NCBI GenBank assembly: GCA_947581825.1
Contig: CANPVP010000002.1
Coordinates: 40,747-104,746, forward strand
Reading direction: 5' to 3'
From: an uncultured Clostridia bacterium
GTDB lineage: Bacteria > Bacillota > Clostridia > TANB77 > CAG-508
DNA: 64,000 bases
The translations under genes were made by a program, and so were the position numbers. This document shows positions 27,669-36,217 of the stretch, piece after piece (the stretch's first letter is position 1; the number at the start of each line of letters is the position of its first letter). The notes under the pieces were generated by a model. It had not been told where the DNA came from. It made no database searches and saw nothing but the letters and a program-made list of their open reading frames with translations.

Positions 27669-28767
27669 ATGATAGATTTAGAAGAGAATAAAAGAAATTT
27701 AGATGATATAAAGAAAAGAATAGATAGCATTGGAGATTATCTTTGACTTGCCAAAAATGGAAGAAAAACTCAATGATTTAGAAAAGCAAACAATGGTTGA
27801 AGGTTTTTGGAATGACAGTAAAGTATCTGGGAAAGTTTTGCAAGAAATAAAGAGCTTAAAAGGAAAATATACCAAATATAATACAATAAGTTTAGAAATA
27901 AATAATTTAATAGAAGTAAATGAATTGTTATTAAATGAACTTGATGAAGAAATGGCAGATGAACTTATAAGAAATACAGTAAATATAGAAAAAGATTTAG
28001 AAAAACTTGAAATGGAATTACTTTTGTCTGGAAAATATGATAAAAATAATGCTATAATTACTTTGCATCCAGGTGCAGGCGGAACAGAATCTCAAGATTG
28101 GGTAGAAATGCTTTATAGAATGTATTCCAGATGGGCAGTGGCAAATGGATATAAAGTAAAAGAATTAGATTATTTAGAAGGAGAAGAAGCAGGAATAAAG
28201 AGTGTTACAGCTTTAGTAGAAGGAGAAAATGCTTATGGATATTTAAAAGGAGAGATGGGAGTACATAGGTTAGTAAGAATTTCACCTTTTGATTCAGGAG
28301 GAAGAAGACATACTTCTTTTGCTTCTCTGGAAGTTTTACCAGAAATAACAGATGATGTAGAAATAGATATTAATACAGAAGATTTAAGAATTGATACATA
28401 TCGTGCATCAGGTGCTGGAGGACAGCATATAAATAAAACAGATTCAGCAGTTAGAATAACACATATTCCAACAGGAATAGTAGTATCATGCCAAACAGAA
28501 AGATCTCAAACTCAAAACAAAGAAACAGCAATGAAAATGCTAAAATCCAAACTTCTTGATTTAAAAGAGAAAGAACAAAAAGAAAAAATAGAAGATTTGA
28601 AGGGTGACCAGAGAGATATTGCATGGGGGAGCCAAATAAGATCATATGTATTTTGTCCATATACAATGGTAAAAGATCATAGAACAGGATATGAAGTTGG
28701 TAATGTAGAAGGTGTTATGGATGGAGATTTAAATGGTTTTATAGAAGCATATCTGAAAAGTAATTAA
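27669..28767 (+). CDS. prfB: Peptide chain release factor 2, with programmed +1 frameshift
   Basis: RF2 ends translation at UGA and UAA. The ORF track starts too late. The true start is ATG 27669, 5 bases after AAGGAG. Frame 0 reads MIDLEENKRNLDDIKKRIDSIGDYL and reaches TGA at 27744-27746. The CTT TGA C slip site with a GGAG Shine-Dalgarno-like element just upstream moves the ribosome +1 (T at 27744 skipped) to continue DLPKMEEKL. The protein is then about 365 residues, normal for RF2. SPF (codon recognition) appears in VRISPFDSGG and GGQ in GAGGQHINKTDSAVR. The frameshift gives autoregulation: enough RF2 means termination at the internal TGA. Confidence 0.97.
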
Positions 28768-28861
28768 GAAATTCACAAAAAAAGGAAAAACAAAATATAC
28801 TATAATATACTAATATTTAAATAAATATTAGTTATAAAAAGCAAGGAAGAGGTGCCGGAAG

Positions 28862-30076
28862 ATGGGCATAGTTGTACAAAAATTTGGAGGAACTTCTGTA
28901 GCAAATACGGAAAAGCTATTTAAGGTATGCAATCGTATTATTGCTGAAAAAGAAAAGGGAAATAAAGTTGTTGTTGTTGTTTCTGCTCAAGGAAAAACGA
29001 CAGATGAATTAATAAGACAAGAAAAGGAAATTGAAGAGAAAGCTAGCATGAGAGAACATGATGTATTAGTTTCTGTTGGAGAACAAATAACAATAGCTAA
29101 GCTTAGCATGTGCCTTGAAAAATTAGGACATAATGCTATATCTCTTACAGGATGGCAAGTTCCAATTTTTACAAATAATATACATGGGGAAGCTCTAATT
29201 GATTATATAGATATAGAAAGAATTGAAAGAGAACTAAATAATGGAAATATAGTTATTGTAGCAGGCTTTCAAGGAATAGATGAAAATAATGATATAACCA
29301 CTCTAGGTAGAGGGGGCTCAGATACAACAGGAGTGGCACTTGCTGTTGCATTAAAAGCAGATAAGTGTGATATATATACAGATGTTGATGGCGTTTATTC
29401 ATCAGATCCTAATAAAGTGGAGGCAACAAAAAGAATAAAGAGTATATCTTATGATGAAATGTTAGAATTAGCAAGTGCAGGCGCAAAGGTACTTCATAAT
29501 AGATGCGTAGAAATGGCTAAGAAATATAATGTACCAGTATCAGTACGTTCAACTTTTAAACCAGAAGATGAAGGAACAAAAATCAATAATACAAAAATAG
29601 CATTAGAGGGAGCTTCTGTAACAGGAGTAACTAAGCAAAATAGCAATTCTAAAATTGCTGTAATAGGTAAAAATAATCAGATAGGAAGACTATATAAAGT
29701 TTTCAAATTATTAGCAAATAATAATATAAATATAGATATGATAGCACAAGCAGCAGGAGAAGATATTATAAAATCAGTGTCATTTTCTATACAAGACAAA
29801 GATTTAAATAAAGCATTAGAAGTTTTAGAAGCAAATAAAGAAGATTTGCAAATAGAGCAAATAAAGTATTATAGTAATCTAGCAAAAGTATCAATTGTTG
29901 GATTAGGAATGATGAATAATCCAGGAGTTGCAGCAGGGATGTTTGAAACTTTATATGATGAAAATATAGAAATACAAATGGTAAGCACATCAGAAATTAA
30001 AGTATCAGTTTTAGTAGAAGAAGAAAAAGCAGAACAAGCAATGAGAGCAATTCATAAAAAATTTATGGGAGAATAA
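28862..30076 (+). CDS. lysC: Aspartate kinase
   Basis: Aspartokinase phosphorylates aspartate, the first step to lysine/DAP, threonine and methionine. The N-terminal kinase domain starts IVVQKFGGTSVANTEK, with VVSAQGKTTDELI and TLGRGGSDTTGVALAVALKADKCDIYTDVDGVYSSDP (about residues 150-190). Two ACT domains follow (about 265-330 and 340-400), the usual site of feedback inhibition. Length 404 aa matches the monofunctional type. GAAGAGGTG lies before the ATG. It supplies the dapL/dapF branch elsewhere in the window. I saw no lysine riboswitch in the 94-base leader. Confidence 0.94.
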   Translation: MGIVVQKFGGTSVANTEKLFKVCNRIIAEKEKGNKVVVVVSAQGKTTDELIRQEKEIEEKASMREHDVLVSVGEQITIAKLSMCLEKLGHNAISLTGWQVPIFTNNIHGEALIDYIDIERIERELNNGNIVIVAGFQGIDENNDITTLGRGGSDTTGVALAVALKADKCDIYTDVDGVYSSDPNKVEATKRIKSISYDEMLELASAGAKVLHNRCVEMAKKYNVPVSVRSTFKPEDEGTKINNTKIALEGASVTGVTKQNSNSKIAVIGKNNQIGRLYKVFKLLANNNINIDMIAQAAGEDIIKSVSFSIQDKDLNKALEVLEANKEDLQIEQIKYYSNLAKVSIVGLGMMNNPGVAAGMFETLYDENIEIQMVSTSEIKVSVLVEEEKAEQAMRAIHKKFMGE

Positions 30077-30083
30077 AATGAAT

Positions 30084-30181
30084 AGAACCTTAGATTTTCT
30101 TAAATTTTATATACATTAAAATTTTGAGGTATAACATTTTAATGTATACAAATAATTATATTAAAGAAAATTTTAGGTTCT
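30084..30181 (+). repeat. 98-bp imperfect palindrome between lysC and the SDR gene
   Basis: AGAACCT (30084) pairs with AGGTTCT (30175), and the adjoining TAGATTTTCTTAAAT pairs imperfectly with ATTAAAGAAAATTTT. At the centre TATACATTAAAAT (30110-30122) pairs perfectly with ATTTTAATGTATA (30136-30148). The whole gap can fold into one long hairpin. It may be a terminator, a MITE-like element or an RNA processing site. Confidence 0.7.
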
Positions 30182-30223
30182 TTGATTTTTATAAAAGTAT
30201 TTATATTAGAAATGGAGGTTTTC

Positions 30224-30973
30224 ATGAAAGCTTTAGTAACAGGAGCATCATCTGGAATTGGAAGAGATATTGCAAGAGAATTATCAGAAAAAGGTTATGA
30301 TTTAGTAATTGTTGCAAGAAATACAGAAGCTTTAAATAATTTAAAGGATGAGCTAAAAACAAATGTTGAAGTTATAACAAAGGATTTAAGCATATTAGAA
30401 AACTGCAAAGAATTACACGAAAAAGTAGGACAAGATATAGATATTTTAATAAATAATGCAGGTTTTGGAGATTTTGGAGAATTTTGGAACACAAATTTAG
30501 AAAAAGAATTAAATTTGATAGATGTTAATATTAGAGCAATGCATATTCTTACTAAATTATTTCTACAAGATATGGTAAAAAGAAATAAAGGATATATATT
30601 AAATGTTGCATCTATTGCAGGATTTATGCCAGGTCCATTAATGGCAACATATTATGCTTCAAAAGCTTATGTTTTAAACTTATCAAGAGCAATACAAATG
30701 GAATTGAAAAAGAAAAAATCTAATGTAAGATTAAGTGTATTATGTCCAGGACCAGTTAGTACAAATTTTAATAATGTAGCAGATGTTAAGTTTAGTTTGA
30801 AACCACTTTCGAGTGAATATGTTGCTAAATATGCTGTAAATGAATTGTTAAAAGGAAAAGAAGTTATAATACCAGGAACTTTTACAAAAACATTAAAAAT
30901 ACTTTCGAAAATATCTCCTACAAATTTAGGGATGAGAGTAGTATATAAAAATCAGACAAGAAAAAGACAATAA
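30224..30973 (+). CDS. Short-chain dehydrogenase/reductase
   Basis: This is a classical SDR of 249 residues in the cytosol that oxidises or reduces an unknown substrate with NAD(P). The cofactor motif is TGASSGIGRDIAREL near the N-terminus, NNAGFGDFGEF is the NNAG motif, and the catalytic Ser (NVASIAGF) and YYASK are in place near residues 140-160. I start at ATG 30224, 5 bases after TGGAGG; the track's earlier start includes the ribosome binding site. The type resembles YqjQ/DltE-like SDRs with a basic C-terminal end (KNQTRKRQ). It lies alone between a palindrome and the purH promoter. Confidence 0.9.
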   Translation: MKALVTGASSGIGRDIARELSEKGYDLVIVARNTEALNNLKDELKTNVEVITKDLSILENCKELHEKVGQDIDILINNAGFGDFGEFWNTNLEKELNLIDVNIRAMHILTKLFLQDMVKRNKGYILNVASIAGFMPGPLMATYYASKAYVLNLSRAIQMELKKKKSNVRLSVLCPGPVSTNFNNVADVKFSLKPLSSEYVAKYAVNELLKGKEVIIPGTFTKTLKILSKISPTNLGMRVVYKNQTRKRQ

Positions 30974-30975
30974 AT

Positions 30976-31004
30976 TTGACATAATATTTAAAAAGTGCTA
31001 AAAT
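30976..31004 (+). promoter_or_regulatory. Sigma-A promoter of purH
   Basis: TTGACA, 17-base spacer, TAAAAT, just after the SDR stop codon and about 30 bases before the purH ATG. Confidence 0.82.
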
Positions 31005-31036
31005 TTACACGTATTATAATATGTTGGAGGTAAGAT

Positions 31037-32584
31037 ATGAAAGCTTTAATCAGTGTATCAGATAAAACAGGAATTGTAGAATTTGCAAGAGAATTAGAGG
31101 CACAAGGAGTAGAAATTATATCAACAGGGGGAACTTACAAAAAATTAAAAGAAGAAGGTGTAAATGCAATAGAGATATCAGAACTTACAGGATTTCCAGA
31201 GTGCTTAGATGGTAGAGTAAAAACATTACATCCAGTAGTTCATGCAGGAATACTTGCAATGAGAAGTAATGAAAATCATATGAAACAACTAAAGGATTTA
31301 AATATAGATACTATAGACTTTGTGGTTGTTAATTTATATCCTTTCAAACAAACAATATTAAAAGAAGGAGTAACAAGAGCAGAAGCAGTTGAAAACATAG
31401 ATATTGGTGGACCAACAATGCTAAGAAGTGCTGCTAAGAATTATCAAGATGTTTCAGTTATAACAGATCCAAAAGATTATGAAGTAGTTTTAAAGGAACT
31501 AAAAGAGAATGGCAAAGTATCTTTAGAAACAAAATTTTATTTAATGCAAAAGGTTTTTGAGCATACATCAAACTATGATACAATGATTTCAAAATATATT
31601 AAAGAGCAAAGAAATGATGATTCATTCCCAGAAGAATTATCATTAACATATGAAAAAGTACAAGAAATGAGATATGGAGAAAATCCACATCAAAAAGGAT
31701 GTTTATATAAAGAAGTTGGAAAATGCAAAGGGTCACTTACAACAGCAGAACAATTAAATGGTAAAGAATTATCTTTTAATAATATAAACGATACTAATGG
31801 AGCTTTAGAACTTTTAAAAGAATTTGAAGAGCCAACAGTAGTAGCTTGTAAACATGGAAATCCATGTGGAGTTGGTAGCAGTGAAAATATATATGATGCA
31901 TGGAAAAAAGCTTTTGAAGCAGATAAAACTTCTATATTTGGTGGTATAGTAGTATTAAACAGAGAAGTTACAAAACAAATAGCAGAAGAAATGTCAAAAA
32001 TTTTCTTAGAAGTTATAGTAGCACCTTCTTATGAAAAAGAAGCTTTAGAAATATTAAAAACTAAAAAGAATTTAAGAGTTTTATTACTTCCAGATATAAC
32101 AGTAAAACAACCAGCAAATGCATATGATATTAAGAAAATAAATGGTGGAATAATAGTTCAAACAATAGATTCTAAATTATTAGATGAATATGAAGTGGTA
32201 ACAAATAGAAAACCTACAGATAAAGAATTAGATGATATGTTGTTTACTTGGAAAATAGTAAAATATGTTAAATCTAATGGTATTGCGTTAGGAAAAAATA
32301 AACAATCAATAGGAATAGGACCAGGACAAGTAAATAGAATTTGGGCAACAAAACAATCAGTAGAGCATGCAGAAGAATTAATAGAAAAGGGAGTTACAAA
32401 TGGTGCTGTATTAGCTTCAGATGCATTCTTCCCATTTGATGATTGTGTTGAAGAAGCGCATAGGGCAGGTATAACAGCAATTATTCAACCAGGTGGATCT
32501 TTAAGAGATCAAGATTCAATAGATAAATGTAATGAATATGGAATAGCGATGATATTTACAAAAATGAGACATTTTAGACATTAA
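31037..32584 (+). CDS. purH: Bifunctional AICAR formyltransferase / IMP cyclohydrolase
   Basis: PurH carries out the last two steps of IMP synthesis. The N-terminal MGS-like cyclohydrolase domain begins KALISVSDKTGIVEFARELEAQGVEIISTGGT and includes DGRVKTLHPVVHAGIL and VNLYPFKQT. The transformylase domain has RYGENPHQKG and the catalytic CKHGNPCGVGS (about residues 272-282), and ends with ITAIIQPGGSLRDQDSIDKCNEYGIAMIFTKMRHFRH, the typical end. Length 515 aa is standard. It has its own promoter and terminator and is not in a pur operon here. I saw no purine riboswitch in the short leader. Confidence 0.97.
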   Translation: MKALISVSDKTGIVEFARELEAQGVEIISTGGTYKKLKEEGVNAIEISELTGFPECLDGRVKTLHPVVHAGILAMRSNENHMKQLKDLNIDTIDFVVVNLYPFKQTILKEGVTRAEAVENIDIGGPTMLRSAAKNYQDVSVITDPKDYEVVLKELKENGKVSLETKFYLMQKVFEHTSNYDTMISKYIKEQRNDDSFPEELSLTYEKVQEMRYGENPHQKGCLYKEVGKCKGSLTTAEQLNGKELSFNNINDTNGALELLKEFEEPTVVACKHGNPCGVGSSENIYDAWKKAFEADKTSIFGGIVVLNREVTKQIAEEMSKIFLEVIVAPSYEKEALEILKTKKNLRVLLLPDITVKQPANAYDIKKINGGIIVQTIDSKLLDEYEVVTNRKPTDKELDDMLFTWKIVKYVKSNGIALGKNKQSIGIGPGQVNRIWATKQSVEHAEELIEKGVTNGAVLASDAFFPFDDCVEEAHRAGITAIIQPGGSLRDQDSIDKCNEYGIAMIFTKMRHFRH

Positions 32585-32618
32585 AAAAAGTTCCCTCTAA
32601 AAGAGGGAACTTTTTTTT
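32583..32618. terminator. Bidirectional terminator between purH and the LtaS-like gene
   Basis: AAAAAAAGTTCCCTCT pairs with AGAGGGAACTTTTTTT with a 3-base loop. T-runs occur on both strands, fitting two convergent genes. Confidence 0.92.
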
Positions 32619-32623
32619 CTTTT

Positions 32624-34516
32624 TTACTTTTTTATTTCAAATATTTCATTTATCTTATTACTTTTATCGAATACATTATTATATTGAAGAAATGAATAAT
32701 CGTCTAAAATATTTTTATAAGAATTATCATCATCTATATTATAATATTTATTATCATTTGATATATAACCATTACCTGTTATAACAGGTATAGTTTTTCT
32801 TAAGTTTTCTAAGTAATCCATATATGGAGTTGTTTTTAAATTAGCTATTTTAAGTAATACTCCAGATAAATAATTAAGACTAATATCATCAATATTTTTT
32901 AAGGAATCATCTTTAATATTTAAATCATAATTTGCCCAAATAACAAAAGGAGTTATATATTTTTTTTCTTGAACTTCTTTTGAATCAGGATCTTCATTAG
33001 AATTTAAAATATCATCAAAAAATTCACTATTTGTATTAGGTTGATGATCTCCAAAGAACAAAACAATAGTAGGTTCTTTATAATTTTCAAAGTAGTCAAG
33101 TAATTCTTTTAAAGCTGTGTCAGATTCATGAGCAACTGATAAATATTGATCTGTGAGAGCATAATCTGGATTACTTTGAGTAATTTTAGCAGTATAATCA
33201 GAATAATCATAACCACTATGATTCTGCATTGTTAAAGTATAACTAAAAAGCTTATCGTCAGGAGATTTATTTTCAAATAAATCTATGATATTTTTAAAAG
33301 TGCTTCTGTCATCAGGATAATTTCTTAAATAATTTAAATTGCTTAAAGTATCTATATCTAAAAAAGAATCAAATCCAAAAAAGTTATATACATAATTGCG
33401 TCTGTAACCAGTTTTATAGTAAGAGTGGAAAGCAGAACTTTTATATCCTTGAGCTTCTAAAGTAGATACCAAAGATTGAGTAGAAGAATATATATATTGC
33501 TGAAAAGGGACGGTCCTAGGTGGCATAAATGCCATTGTATTTCCAGTTAAAAATTCCCACTCTGTATTAGGAGTTTGACCACCGTAAACTGAAACATGAA
33601 GATTACCTTTTATAACTCTATTAGAATTAGAAAGAGAATGTAAGAATGGTAAATAATCTTCAGATAAATTTAAATCTCCTAATATATTTAAGTCTGCAAA
33701 AGATTCATCTATAATAACTACGATATTTGGTTTTATATTAGAGCTAGTATTTGGTGAAGTTTGTATTTCATTATATATTTTTTGTACTTTATCGGGTGAA
33801 TAACTTTCAGGAGATGACACAAATAAGCTCTTTGAATTTTTAAATAGACTAGCTATAAAACCATTGCTATGGTATTCTTTACTTGGCTCCCATAAATCTT
33901 CAGAAAGGCAAAATGCATTAATCATGTTAGTAGTATAAAAACATATAATGAATGCTGTAACCATAAGAGATGAAATTAATTTAAAAGCTAGTTTTTTGTA
34001 ACTCTTTTTGGATTCATATTTTAGTCTGAAAGCAAGTGAGGTTATTAGCGTGAATAGGGAAGTTCCTAGTATTAAGCCAGATGTAATAGGAATATTTTTA
34101 AAGGATGAAGAAACATTTAAGGCAACTCCTATACATAAAATATCCCAAGGAACAATAGGTGTGCCACGGAAACTAGTTACAACATAATTCGCTATTGACA
34201 ATATATATAATACAATATTGGATATAATAATACTTTTTTTATAACTATTAGTTAATGCATATAGCAATAAAAGTAAAGAGTATATAAATAACAAATTTAG
34301 AACAATATATTTAATATCTAATAAAATATTGCTACCTTGAATTGTTTCAATCATTATATATGATAATATAGGATAAATCGCAAAAAAAATGATGGAAATA
34401 AATTTCTTATTTGTTACTAAGTTTTTTAAAAATATTATTAATTTTTTAAATTTTGCTATAAATTTAATTTTGGTATTTGGAACGATTAATTGATTCGTTT
34501 TTTCTATAGAATTCAT
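32624..34516 (-). CDS. LTA synthase family sulfatase-fold membrane enzyme
   Basis: This is a polytopic membrane protein with an extracellular alkaline-phosphatase-fold domain, like LtaS, which adds glycerol phosphate from phosphatidylglycerol to lipoteichoic acid. About five transmembrane helices fill residues 30-200. The extracellular domain includes IVVIIDESFADLN, GGQTPNTEWEFLTGN (with the Thr nucleophile candidate), HSYYKTGYRRNYVYNFFGFDSF and VLFFGDHQPN (metal ligands). I start at the minus-strand ATG at 34516 because AAGGAGT lies 8 bases upstream; the track's extra 15 residues cover that site. About 630 residues, the normal size. The exact polymer (LTA or another phosphoglycerol or phosphoethanolamine transfer) is not deducible. 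Confidence 0.87.
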   Translation of the reverse strand: MNSIEKTNQLIVPNTKIKFIAKFKKLIIFLKNLVTNKKFISIIFFAIYPILSYIMIETIQGSNILLDIKYIVLNLLFIYSLLLLLYALTNSYKKSIIISNIVLYILSIANYVVTSFRGTPIVPWDILCIGVALNVSSSFKNIPITSGLILGTSLFTLITSLAFRLKYESKKSYKKLAFKLISSLMVTAFIICFYTTNMINAFCLSEDLWEPSKEYHSNGFIASLFKNSKSLFVSSPESYSPDKVQKIYNEIQTSPNTSSNIKPNIVVIIDESFADLNILGDLNLSEDYLPFLHSLSNSNRVIKGNLHVSVYGGQTPNTEWEFLTGNTMAFMPPRTVPFQQYIYSSTQSLVSTLEAQGYKSSAFHSYYKTGYRRNYVYNFFGFDSFLDIDTLSNLNYLRNYPDDRSTFKNIIDLFENKSPDDKLFSYTLTMQNHSGYDYSDYTAKITQSNPDYALTDQYLSVAHESDTALKELLDYFENYKEPTIVLFFGDHQPNTNSEFFDDILNSNEDPDSKEVQEKKYITPFVIWANYDLNIKDDSLKNIDDISLNYLSGVLLKIANLKTTPYMDYLENLRKTIPVITGNGYISNDNKYYNIDDDNSYKNILDDYSFLQYNNVFDKSNKINEIFEIKK

Positions 34517-34591
34517 ATAGGTACTCCTTATGTAAAAAATTTTTTTATTATAGTAACCCATATATTATCATAAAAAACAAATTAATACAAG

Positions 34592-35140
34592 TTAGAACAA
34601 GATAGAGGTAGGAATATACGAACTATCAGGAGGATATACAAAAATATCATCAGGTTTTTGTATGTTTTTTATCGAATCAATATTTATTATAGGAATCTCA
34701 CCATGATAGTTACCTTTTTCTATTTTACCAGATATTTCAATCCAAGTTCCATCTTTAAAATTATTTGCATCATTACACTCACATAAAAATCCTACAACTA
34801 GAGATTGTGTATTAGAATTTACTATCATATCTCTTGCTAAAACAAACTGATTGTCATTTAAATCATAAACTCTATAAACATATCCACAGAAAGAAATTTT
34901 TTGACCAACATAAGTATCTAAATTATTATAAACTAAATTGAGAATATTGGTATAATTTTTTGCTGTTATATTAGTAATATCTGGAATTGTTATTGTATCA
35001 TTAACAGTGATAGCAGAATTAGTATTTATAAATATTTTGTAAATACTAGCACATAATACAATTAGGCTTAAAATAATTAAAAGTCCAATAATTAATTTAA
35101 ATAAAATATTTCTATTCATTTTAATATTAAATATAAACAT
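34592..35140 (-). CDS. DUF1980/TIGR03943-like membrane-anchored protein
   Basis: One N-terminal transmembrane helix (LFKLIIGLLIILSLIVLCASIY) and an extracellular domain that matches the C-terminal half of the YcgQ/TIGR03943 family: VGQKISFCGYVYRVYDLNDNQFVLARDMIV, VVGFLCECNDANNFKDGTWIEISGKI and the end DIFVYPP. In that family the YcgQ protein normally also has several transmembrane helices and pairs with a YcgR permease; here only the OB-like domain and one anchor are present. The start at 35140 (MFIFNIKMNRN) is favoured by GTGAGG upstream; the ORF could also start at 35158. It precedes the LtaS-like gene on the same strand (75 bases), so it may be in that operon. Confidence 0.75.
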   Translation of the reverse strand: MFIFNIKMNRNILFKLIIGLLIILSLIVLCASIYKIFINTNSAITVNDTITIPDITNITAKNYTNILNLVYNNLDTYVGQKISFCGYVYRVYDLNDNQFVLARDMIVNSNTQSLVVGFLCECNDANNFKDGTWIEISGKIEKGNYHGEIPIINIDSIKNIQKPDDIFVYPPDSSYIPTSILF

Positions 35141-35383
35141 AAGAAACCTCACTTTCATTTTTAATATATTGCTATATGAAAATATTAAATCCGTTTACTT
35201 ATTTTATGAGTAATTCATGTGAGATATGAGTAATATATATTAAAATAGATTTTATATATAATAAGCTTAAATAATAAATGCGAAATAATAAGTAGAAAAA
35301 TGAAAAAAAATGAATATATAGTTGAAAAATAAATTTATTTAATATAAAATCAATAAGGAAATTCATTTTTATAAGGAGGCAAC

Positions 35384-36043
35384 ATGATAACTTTAGAGGA
35401 TGTAATCAAGTCAGAAGAAGTAAATGCTCTAATTGAAGGCTCACAGCAACAATTAAATGTTTTAGGCTATACAGAACATTCCAAAAGACATATAAGCATA
35501 GTGTCAAAGCGAGCCGGAGATATTTTAAAAGCTCTGGGATATTCAGAAGAAAGAATAGAACTAGCTAAAATTGCAGGATTTCTACATGATATAGGAAATT
35601 GTGTAAACAGATTGGATCATGCACAATCAGGTGCAATATTGGCCTATAATATTCTAAAAGAAATAGGTATGAATGCAAAAGATAGAACAGATATAATGAT
35701 GGCAATAGGAAATCATGATGAAGGAACAGGAACAGCTGTTAGTGATATATCAGCAGCACTCATTTTAGCAGATAAATCAGATGTGCACAGAAACAGAGTA
35801 GTAAAGCAAAATCCATCGACATTTGATATTCATGATAGAGTAAATTATGCAGTTACAGATTCAGAATTAATAATAGATGCAGAAAATAGAAGAATAACGC
35901 TAGATATAACAATAGATACAGATATATGTCCAGTTCTTGATTATTTTGAAATATTTATGGAAAGAACTATGATGAGTAAATATGCAGCTAAATTTTTAAA
36001 AGTATGGTTTGAATTAGTAATAAATGATACAAGATTGTTGTAA
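35384..36043 (+). CDS. HD domain phosphohydrolase
   Basis: A 219-residue cytosolic HD-superfamily protein. The metal-binding residues appear as HSKRHISIVSKRAG (His), GFLHDIGN (HD), the second His at AIGNHDEGTG, and an Asp in ALILADKSDVHRNRVV. Such proteins hydrolyse nucleotides or phosphodiesters; this one resembles the short single-domain HD proteins, and no partner domain (RelA, GAF) is attached. AAGGAGG lies 6 bases before the ATG. It stands alone between the divergent LTA-type genes and secD. Confidence 0.85.
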   Translation: MITLEDVIKSEEVNALIEGSQQQLNVLGYTEHSKRHISIVSKRAGDILKALGYSEERIELAKIAGFLHDIGNCVNRLDHAQSGAILAYNILKEIGMNAKDRTDIMMAIGNHDEGTGTAVSDISAALILADKSDVHRNRVVKQNPSTFDIHDRVNYAVTDSELIIDAENRRITLDITIDTDICPVLDYFEIFMERTMMSKYAAKFLKVWFELVINDTRLL

Positions 36044-36217
36044 ATAGGACATAAATGAAATAGAAATTTGGATAGTTTTATAATGTTTATATTTGTGATA
36101 TAACAACATCACAATGAAAGTGATTTGAACAATGAATAATTTTATATAATTATTCATTATTCAATATTAATTATTAATTGCAATGCATATGCATTGTACA
36201 TAAAAGGAGGAATACAA

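Noticed and set aside
28768-28861. Lysine riboswitch before lysC
   Set aside because: The leader is too short (94 bases) and lacks the conserved core.
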